Source of the DNA: Candidatus Obscuribacterales bacterium
Lineage (GTDB): Bacteria; Cyanobacteriota; Vampirovibrionia; Obscuribacterales; Obscuribacteraceae
Direction: 5' to 3'
Assembly (NCBI GenBank): GCA_031292355.1
Contig: JARLHI010000060.1
Span: forward strand, 368,607 to 432,606
DNA: 64,000 nt
The notes under the pieces are model-generated. The model had not been told where the DNA came from and ran no database searches. It saw only the letters and a list, made by a program, of their open reading frames with translations. The translations under genes and the position numbers were made by a program. This document shows, piece by piece, positions 58,482 to 64,000 of this stretch (its first letter is position 1; each line of letters begins with the position of its first letter).

Positions 58482-59560
58482 TGGAAAGAGGGTCTACTTA
58501 CGATGCTGCCGTTTTTACCGGTCTTGTTGATCTGGCGGCGGAAAAACTGGGCGGTAAGGTGCTTCTAGCAAATGATGATTTTTTTGCAGAAAAGGAGAAT
58601 CTGATCAAGCCAGGTCGAGGCGTCTGGATTGATGACAAATTCACAGAAAACGGCAAGTGGATGGATGGCTGGGAAACAAGACGTAAGAGAGGACCCGGAT
58701 ACGACTGGTGCATCATTAAGTTGGGCACGGCGGGAAGTATTGGCGGCGTTGACATAGATACAAACCACTTCCTCGGTAACCATCCCCCATATGCATCTAT
58801 AGATGCTCTTTGTCTCGAGTCAGAAGTTGCAGATTCTCAACTGCAGAATGAAAAGTGGCAGGAGATTTTACCGAAATCGGCGCTCAAGGAAGGTTCGCAA
58901 AACATATTCGCCGTGGCGGACAAGGGCCGGTGGACTCATGTTCGCTTGAACATCTACCCCGATGGCGGTGTGGCGCGCTTAAAAGTGTATGGCCGCGTTG
59001 AGCGGGATTTCTCGCGTTTGGCCTCCGACGAGCTGATTGATTTGGCTGCCATCGAGAACGGCGGCCTGGTGACTGCCTGCAACAACATGTTTTTCGGCAA
59101 CAAGAACAATATGATCATGCCGGGTCGCGGCGTCAACATGGGCGACGCCTGGGAGACCAGACGTCGGCGTGAGCCTGGACACGATTGGGCGGTAGTGAAA
59201 TTGGGTCATGTCGGTCTCGTTCGTAAAATCGAAGTGGATACTAATCATCACATCGGCAATTTTCCAGATTCGTGCTGGATTGAAGGTTGTTATGCGCCCG
59301 GGCAAGAGATCGACAATCTCAATGCCAGCTCATTCAAGTGGTCGCAGATTCTTGCGGACACCAAACTCAAGCCCAGTCATCGCCACTTCTTCGAAAGCGA
59401 GCTACAGTCAACGGAAGTCCCTTACACTCATATTCGGGTCAACATCGCGCCTGATGGTGGCATCAGTCGATTTCGGGTGTCCTGTGCTCTGGCTAAGGCG
59501 TCGAACGTAAGCAATGGCGGCGAGAAGGTCGATGCACATGAATCGTATCAACGAGCTTGA
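58481..59560 (+). CDS. alc: Allantoicase
   Basis: 359 residues with two tandem allantoicase domains. Each contains GRGVxxxD or similar plus WETRRxRxPGxDWxxxKLG: residues about 45-87 (WETRRKRGPGYDWCIIKLG) and about 210-250 (WETRRRREPGHDWAVVKLG). Each is followed by the DTNHxxGN motif. It splits allantoate to ureidoglycolate and urea. It overlaps allB by 1 bp and uraD by 23 bp. Confidence 0.95.
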   Translation: MERGSTYDAAVFTGLVDLAAEKLGGKVLLANDDFFAEKENLIKPGRGVWIDDKFTENGKWMDGWETRRKRGPGYDWCIIKLGTAGSIGGVDIDTNHFLGNHPPYASIDALCLESEVADSQLQNEKWQEILPKSALKEGSQNIFAVADKGRWTHVRLNIYPDGGVARLKVYGRVERDFSRLASDELIDLAAIENGGLVTACNNMFFGNKNNMIMPGRGVNMGDAWETRRRREPGHDWAVVKLGHVGLVRKIEVDTNHHIGNFPDSCWIEGCYAPGQEIDNLNASSFKWSQILADTKLKPSHRHFFESELQSTEVPYTHIRVNIAPDGGISRFRVSCALAKASNVSNGGEKVDAHESYQRA

Positions 59561-60032
59561 TCCAACCAGCGCGCAGCAGTTATTTCTCAACTGCTGCGGA
59601 GCCAGGTGTTGGGCTGAGGAGATGACGCAGGGGCGCCCGTATGCTAGCGATCAAGCTCTCTTTGAGAGAGCGGCGCAAGCGTGGGAAAAACTTTCGAGCG
59701 ACGATTGGTTGGAAGCATTCGGCGCTCATCCGAAAATTGGTGACATCGAAAGCTTGAAAGCAAAATACAGCGCGACGAAGAATCTTGCTGAAAGCGAACA
59801 ATCAGGCGTCACCCAAGCATCGCAACAAGTTTTAGAGGAGCTGGCTGCTAAAAACAAAGAGTACGAGGAGAAGTTTGGTTACATATTTATCGTCTGCGCC
59901 ACAGGCAAAACCGCCGATGAAATGCTGAATATACTCCGATCGCGCATTGTCAATTCTCCTGAGAAAGAGCTGAAGAATGCAATCGAGGAGCAAAAGAAAA
60001 TTACTCGCCTGCGTCTGGAAAAATTGACATGA
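59538..60032 (+). CDS. uraD: OHCU decarboxylase
   Basis: 164 residues from the ATG at 59538 (AGAAGG 9 nt upstream), inside the end of alc. It decarboxylates 2-oxo-4-hydroxy-4-carboxy-5-ureidoimidazoline to (S)-allantoin. Signatures are the short helical fold with FGAHPKIGD (active-site His), ESEQSGVTQAS and FGYIFIVCATGKTADEML. It overlaps the next gene by ATGA. Confidence 0.93.
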   Translation: MNRINELDPTSAQQLFLNCCGARCWAEEMTQGRPYASDQALFERAAQAWEKLSSDDWLEAFGAHPKIGDIESLKAKYSATKNLAESEQSGVTQASQQVLEELAAKNKEYEEKFGYIFIVCATGKTADEMLNILRSRIVNSPEKELKNAIEEQKKITRLRLEKLT

Positions 60033-60379
60033 GTGCACGAAGTCCGATCACATCACACGTTCTGGACACCGCGAGAGGTTGTCCGGCAGTTGGTATTAGA
60101 GCGAAATTGGAGTACAAGACCGACAGCGGCTGGACGCACCTGGGGCAGGGCACCACCAATGATGACGGTCGCATCGCCGATCTTCTTCCAGTCAATCACG
60201 AGCTCAAAGCAGGCACATATCAACTTACATTCGAAACAGACACATACTTTGATCGACTCTCACTGCAGTCGTTCTACCCGTACGTGATAGTCGTGTTCGT
60301 AGTCGAAAATGTCGCTGAACACTATCATATTCCATTGCTATTATCTCCCTTTGGCTATTCGACTTACCGCGGCAGCTGA
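60029..60379 (+). CDS. uraH: 5-hydroxyisourate hydrolase
   Basis: 116 residues, transthyretin-related protein. It hydrolyses 5-hydroxyisourate to OHCU, the step before UraD. Signatures: ITSHVLDTARGCPA (His at the active site), GQGTTNDDGRI and the C-terminal YHIPLLLSPFGYSTYRGS, the hallmark YRGS of HIU hydrolases, instead of transthyretin. No N-terminal targeting sequence. It ends the operon; the urate oxidase supplying its substrate is not present in this window. Confidence 0.95.
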   Translation: MSARSPITSHVLDTARGCPAVGIRAKLEYKTDSGWTHLGQGTTNDDGRIADLLPVNHELKAGTYQLTFETDTYFDRLSLQSFYPYVIVVFVVENVAEHYHIPLLLSPFGYSTYRGS

Positions 60380-60727
60380 ACGTCGATATTGAGCTTGCCA
60401 TCGGCCTCGGTGCTCTTGCCTCATAGACGGAATTCGAAACCTGGCTCTGGGAACCAGATTTGGTCTGGGAACCGGTTCTATCAGAAGTTCTCATGTTTGT
60501 AGTGGGTTAGGATGATTCAGTGGAAGGAGAACGAGAATTGTTAGAACTGGAATATCGGCGATATACTTTTGCGCGTCGCTGCGCATCACCGCCGAATTTC
60601 TACGCATTTTGACCGCACTTAACAGTCGGATAGCGTGGTTCTACAATGTGTTGGTACTGGCTAAAACCTAACACTTTTAGTAATTTCTGTTCAACTAGTT
60701 TCATAGGCACAGAAAGCCCATTCAAGC
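60380..60727. other. Intergenic region of 350 bp without a supported gene
   Basis: Downstream of uraH there is a 10-bp direct repeat TCTGGGAACC in 60443-60477 and a short palindrome ATATCGGCGATAT at about 60553-60565. I see no terminator with a T tract and no coding sequence with a ribosome site that I would accept. Confidence 0.4.
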
Positions 60728-61120
60728 CTAAAAACGTTTGTTAGAGCCTGAATCGAAGCCGGAATAAGATTTCGTTTTACCATTCAAAAAATCTTTTAGT
60801 CGTTTCTTTCTTTCTTCCTCGGTCTCCGTTAAAGTATTTTGATCCTCGGTTTCACGGACCTTCCGAGAACTTCTCTGCGATGTGATGGAACTCTCTTCCT
60901 TTTTTGTTTCAGAGTCAGTTTTGTTCAGTGTTGTAGTCTTTGTAACGTAATTCTTCGCCCTCTTGGGATGTAGATTTCTTGCTTTAGAGTTTGGAATGCT
61001 CACTGTGTTGGTTGGCACGACGTCATTGTTCGACGCCTCTGAATCTGCGTTTGCACCAAAAAATAACCACAGCGCGAGAGCGAAAAGATTTCTTTTGCAC
61101 CCGTCTTTTCTCTTCGACAT
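60728..61120 (-). CDS. Small secreted or anchored basic protein
   Basis: 130 residues from the ATG at 61118-61120, fixed by AGGAG 7 nt upstream. A short hydrophobic segment (RNLFALALWLFFGANADSEA) is a signal peptide with a basic n-region. The mature part is hydrophilic and probably disordered: Lys, Thr, Ser and Glu with TEEERKKRLKDFLNGKTK. It lies 25 bp downstream of the Rhs core fragment and could be a companion (immunity-like) protein, but no sequence supports this. Family not recognised. Confidence 0.6.
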   Translation of the reverse strand: MSKRKDGCKRNLFALALWLFFGANADSEASNNDVVPTNTVSIPNSKARNLHPKRAKNYVTKTTTLNKTDSETKKEESSITSQRSSRKVRETEDQNTLTETEEERKKRLKDFLNGKTKSYSGFDSGSNKRF

Positions 61121-61145
61121 ACACTTTCTCCTAGATAGCACTGAT

Positions 61146-61862
61146 TCAAGCAAAGTTTGACCACTCGGGCGGTCCCCCATAGGGATATGGGGAGTGGAAT
61201 GGATTTCTTTCCGGCAACAAGTTTTGATCGTATGGAATATTCGGATAGTAGTCATTTGGTGGCGTCCAAGGGGGCAACGGTTTTGGCGTACAGAAGGTAC
61301 TCCCACCAGGACTGTGTGCACCGCCCTCAATCGTTTTCAAGCCAAAGGGATCAGTGAAAATCACCGGTGAATTATTGACGTGCGCATATAAGTTAAGCCC
61401 ACCCAACTCTCCGATTGGATCTCGTCCAAACCACCGTCCTAATTGGGAAGAGTAATTTCGACATATTGTCATTGCAAGCAGGCTTGGACTGTGCAAGTAA
61501 TATCCTCCAAACCCATAGTCCAAAGACAAACTTCCTTGTGACTGAAGCACATTTCCAAAAGGATCATAGCTTTTTTGAGATTGAATATTTCCTGATGAGT
61601 CTGTCGTCTCCTGAATCGAGTTGATGTGATTACGCGAGTAAAAATATTTGGTTTCTGTTCGATTTTCACCGTTTGCAAAAATTTGCGTGATTGGTTGGGA
61701 TAATGAGTCCCGTGATTCAAGTATGTCGCCGCGCCCCCGAACGAATTGTTTAGTCGATGTAATACTTCCGGCTCTTGTTTCTATAATTTCAACACAGGCT
61801 CGGTATGCATCGTATGCAAATGTAGTGAAATTTGAGGAACCCGGATAATTTATGTTTATCAC
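61146..61862 (-). pseudogene. Rhs C-terminal fragment (orphan core and tip)
   Basis: 238 residues from a GTG without ribosome site. It contains YD-like strands (NFTTFAYDAYRACVEII, GNIQSQKSYDPFGNVL) and a recognisable Rhs-repeat-associated core: GRWFGRDPIGELGGLNLYAH then NSPVIFTDPFGLK. The 60-residue tip is Pro/Gly/Tyr-rich, with no known toxin motif. Intact Rhs proteins exceed 1000 residues, so this is a detached 3' piece. The start of the fragment (INYPGSSNF) corresponds to the position where the other Rhs fragment (62842-64000) ends (INYAGLPNF), but the DNA identity there is low, so they come from different copies. Confidence 0.7.
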
Positions 61863-62085
61863 GGAATCTTATGTTAGATGGATGCCACCAAAAATAGTAT
61901 CAGTCTCTTTGCACACGATATTAGAGCAGAGAAATTTGAAAATCTGCTCAAGGAAGATTCAGATGCAGGAACAATCTTCACGCTACCGATTTCTAAATGG
62001 TACTATGTCACATGCCCTCTGATGCAAGAAAGTCTAATCCCTTACCGTTGGTTGACTCATTCTATAGGCGCCTTGAAAACGAAGC

Positions 62086-62607
62086 ATGAAAAAGAAGAAG
62101 ATTTTGATCATTGCTGGGCCGAACGGCGCAGGGAAATCCACGTTTGCAAGGGAATTTTTGCCCAACGAAGCAGAGTGCCCGGTATTTATCAATGCGGATT
62201 TAATTGCCGCGGGGTTGTCGCCTTTCCAACCGGAGCTAGCTGCCATAAAAGCTGGCAGGTTGATGCTGAACGAAATCAAAGAACATGCTAGGCGCGATCA
62301 TAGCTTCGCTTTTGAAACCACATTGGCAGGTCGTGCCTACGTTCAAATGATTCAAGGTTGGCGTGCGCAAGAGTATCAGGTGAAGTTATTCTTCTTGTCA
62401 CTATCGAACCCTGAAGAGGCAATCGCTCGAGTCGCTGAGCGTGTTGCTCAGGGTGGACATCATGTGCCTGACGATGTCGTTCGTCGCCGTTTTGCTGCTG
62501 GCCTGCTCAATTTTTAAACCATTTACCGTTTTGAAGTTGATTATTGGCGCTGGTATGATAACAGTGGAAAATCTCCTATTTTGGTTGACGAGGGTGAAAA
62601 GTATTGA
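62086..62607 (+). pseudogene. Zeta-toxin-like P-loop kinase with an in-frame stop
   Basis: The open part is 143 residues: Walker A IIAGPNGAGKSTFAREFLP, then INADLIAAGLSPFQPE, a helix with SFAFETTLAGRAYVQMIQG and a Walker B-type FFLSLSNPEEAIARVAERV. The C-terminal lid begins GGHHVPDDVVRRRFAAGLLNF and then meets TAA at 62515-62517. The same frame continues without further stops as TIYRFEVDYWRWYDNSGKSP and LVDEGEKY to a TGA at 62605-62607, exactly as in intact zeta-like proteins. So one codon (likely once Lys, Leu or Gln) became a stop, and the toxin is probably inactive. Zeta enzymes phosphorylate UDP-GlcNAc-type sugars. Confidence 0.78.
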
Positions 62608-62795
62608 AAAAGGAATCTCTCACGGACCCTGATATGCAAGCTGCAACCGCAGCTCTAATGAGGGCGGCTCAGCGTGCCCGGCTAATTGCACAGCAAACTG
62701 GTACGGCGATAATTTTCGTTCGCGATGGACAATTAGTTCGCGAAGTTCCCACAAAGGGAACGGAAAATCAGTCATCAACCGAAGTCGGCGAGTAG
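62604..62795 (+). CDS. 63-residue partner of the zeta-like toxin
   Basis: TTG at 62604 overlaps the original stop of the zeta-like gene (TTGA), indicating coupled translation. The sequence has a helix MQAATAALMRAAQRARLIAQ and a beta hairpin TGTAIIFVRDGQLVREVP, a pattern of small proteins encoded next to zeta-like ATPases. The probable role is neutralisation of the toxin, but this is inferred from position. The gene is intact although its toxin is interrupted. Confidence 0.68.
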   Translation: MKKESLTDPDMQAATAALMRAAQRARLIAQQTGTAIIFVRDGQLVREVPTKGTENQSSTEVGE

Positions 62796-62841
62796 CCTTT
62801 TGTTTGTTATAGCGACAGCGTGCTCGATAGTCACAGCAGAG

Positions 62842-64000
62842 TCAGGCGTGGAAGAAGTTTGGCAATCCTGCATAATTTATCTGTATCAACCGATTTTCTG
62901 CATCCCACAGATAGCTATTGGTGCCATCGCTGGTCGTGTTCCCGTTCAAGTCATAAGTCAGTGAAGTGCTGGGGGAGCCAGTAACTCCGAGCTGATAGTT
63001 GTTTGCGATTGAATTATTACTACCGTCCACAGCAGTGACCGTCGCATTGCTGGACCCAGCGGGAAGAAGTTTTGAAGCTGTGAACGTTTGCGCCGTGCTC
63101 AAAATGGCTGGCGTGTTCACAGCAGCGCTCAATCCAACTCCGGTCAGACTGCTATTTGCATTTACTGCCGCAGCCAGCCCACTCGCCACAGTCGTCAGCG
63201 TGTCGGTCGATAGAACCGTGTAATGGACCGCTTGCAAACCACCTGATAGAGGAGAATAAGTCGTCGTCAGAGTGAGCACGTCGCCGGCAGTGATTTTGCC
63301 ACCCACCGAAATTGCGGTGGCACCGAGATTGTTGTAGCCAACGGTGGCTGTCTCAGTCGCCCCGGTGTTAGTCGTGACCGCATAAGTTGGGGATTTGGTC
63401 GTCAGAGTCAGAACTGCTCCAGACGATGTTGCCGACAACGCGATTGAAGGAAAATTCGAGTCTGCGTTGATCAAACTGGCTAAGGATGCCGCTATTGAGG
63501 TGTAGGTGTTTCCGCTACCTACGGTATAGGACTTAGTGATCTGCCCGCCTGTCAGTTTGCTGTTGTCGACAGTGATTGAAACAATCGCACCTGTGGTCAC
63601 CGCAGAACCTGCCAAAGTCGCAGTAGCGCTTCCGTTCGAACTCTGATTCAACTGCACGAACATTGTGTTGCTGCCAGTCAATGACGAGGAGAACGTCGTC
63701 ACGGGTTGGGCCGCAGCATTGATTTGCAGTGATTGCGAGGTCACAGTCACCGATTTTGCAGGCTTAGATAAAGTTCCCTGGAAGAATGTTTGGCCGCCCG
63801 CTGCGTAATTCACTAGCTCGTTGACGTTGTTGTTGGCATATTGATTGACGTTCGCAGTTGGTCCAAGAACTATTGTTTCTGTAGCCGTCGAATTGGTTGA
63901 TTGAGCGTAAGTTGTGGCATTGACCGAAGCAGACGTGAGATTGACTACAGTCGAAACGCCAGTTGCTGTAACGCCGATGCCCGACAAATTACTGTCAGCG
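62842..64000 (-). CDS. Rhs-type protein fragment (5' end outside window)
   Basis: At least 385 residues, open to the right edge. Most of it is a Ser/Thr/Ala-rich region in which two units resemble each other: GAIVSITVDNSKLTGG ... SLASLINADSN, and GDVLTLTTTYSPLSGG ... GLAAAVNANSSLTG. Such units are seen in bacterial surface and flagellar-hook-like repeats. The end has the Rhs/YD sequence LTYDLNGNTTSDGTNSYLWD followed by AENRLIQINYAGLPNF, then a premature end FHA. The core that normally follows is missing, so this is a truncated Rhs protein. Confidence 0.7.
   Translation of the reverse strand, partial: ADSNLSGIGVTATGVSTVVNLTSASVNATTYAQSTNSTATETIVLGPTANVNQYANNNVNELVNYAAGGQTFFQGTLSKPAKSVTVTSQSLQINAAAQPVTTFSSSLTGSNTMFVQLNQSSNGSATATLAGSAVTTGAIVSITVDNSKLTGGQITKSYTVGSGNTYTSIAASLASLINADSNFPSIALSATSSGAVLTLTTKSPTYAVTTNTGATETATVGYNNLGATAISVGGKITAGDVLTLTTTYSPLSGGLQAVHYTVLSTDTLTTVASGLAAAVNANSSLTGVGLSAAVNTPAILSTAQTFTASKLLPAGSSNATVTAVDGSNNSIANNYQLGVTGSPSTSLTYDLNGNTTSDGTNSYLWDAENRLIQINYAGLPNFFHA

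Noticed and set aside
60225..60494. Minus-strand 89-codon frame overlapping uraH
   Set aside because: Most of it is antisense to the certain uraH gene; the Ser/Thr/Arg-rich start has no ribosome site or family resemblance.
61878..62291. Plus-strand 137-codon frame before and across the zeta-like toxin start
   Set aside because: The second half is an out-of-frame reading of the toxin gene. The first 70 codons could be a remnant of a further small gene, but there is no ribosome site or similarity to support it.
1..64000. CRISPR arrays, rRNA, tRNA, insertion sequences
   Set aside because: No regularly spaced repeats, no rRNA or tRNA signatures and no transposase-like reading frames with inverted repeats were found on either strand by eye.

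Overview
The window looks like a chromosome segment of a diderm bacterium related to non-photosynthetic Cyanobacteria (Vampirovibrionia/Melainabacteria, Obscuribacterales type). This is an inference. It rests on a CMP-KDO synthetase (so LPS), type IV pilus minor pilins, many secreted TPR proteins with Asn/Gln/Ser-rich tails, WG-repeat proteins, LysM/Rhs-like proteins and moderate GC judged by eye. No rRNA, tRNA, CRISPR array or intact insertion sequence was seen.

Layout. 1-6045: histidine phosphatase (cut by the edge), kdsB and a TPR protein in one operon, then a small secreted protein, an acyl-CoA synthetase and a kinesin-light-chain-type TPR protein. 6153-10251: a minor-pilin/pseudopilin operon facing a low-complexity secreted protein. 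10553-18344: small housekeeping genes (YbaK-like deacylase, rhodanese, TerB-like helical protein), a secreted TPR protein, a VWA protein, and a set of three genes headed by a LysM / Rhs-like / papain-like-protease protein. 18512-23379: a very large SF2 helicase-like protein divergent from transaldolase. 23563-33292: a lineage-specific cluster with five WG-repeat genes (one frameshifted) and companion secreted proteins. 33406-38549: a TPR protein, an OmpR-type two-component system with a PhoB-box-like autoregulatory site, and small orphan genes.

38626-50310 holds a branched-chain amino acid supercluster on the minus strand: leuA, then ilvD-ilvC-ilvB-ilvN(M)-cimA-leuC-leuD-leuB. Both transcription units are preceded by what read as classical ribosome-mediated attenuators. 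The leuA leader encodes a 33-residue peptide with 11 Leu codons, and its stop codon touches an antiterminator arm. The ilvD leader encodes a 25-residue peptide in which 11 of 13 consecutive codons are Val/Leu/Ile. Each is followed by mutually exclusive hairpins and an intrinsic terminator. These leaders are the clearest undescribed systems in the window.

50518-54935 is an AttEFGH-like export module (ABC ATPase, double FtsX permease, AttH/CrtC lipocalin-like protein). 57114-60379 is a tightly overlapped purine-catabolism operon (allantoinase, allantoicase, OHCU decarboxylase, hydroxyisourate hydrolase) without a urate oxidase. 60728-64000 is an Rhs debris zone with two unrelated Rhs fragments flanking a zeta-toxin-like gene, broken by one in-frame stop, and its translationally coupled 63-residue partner.
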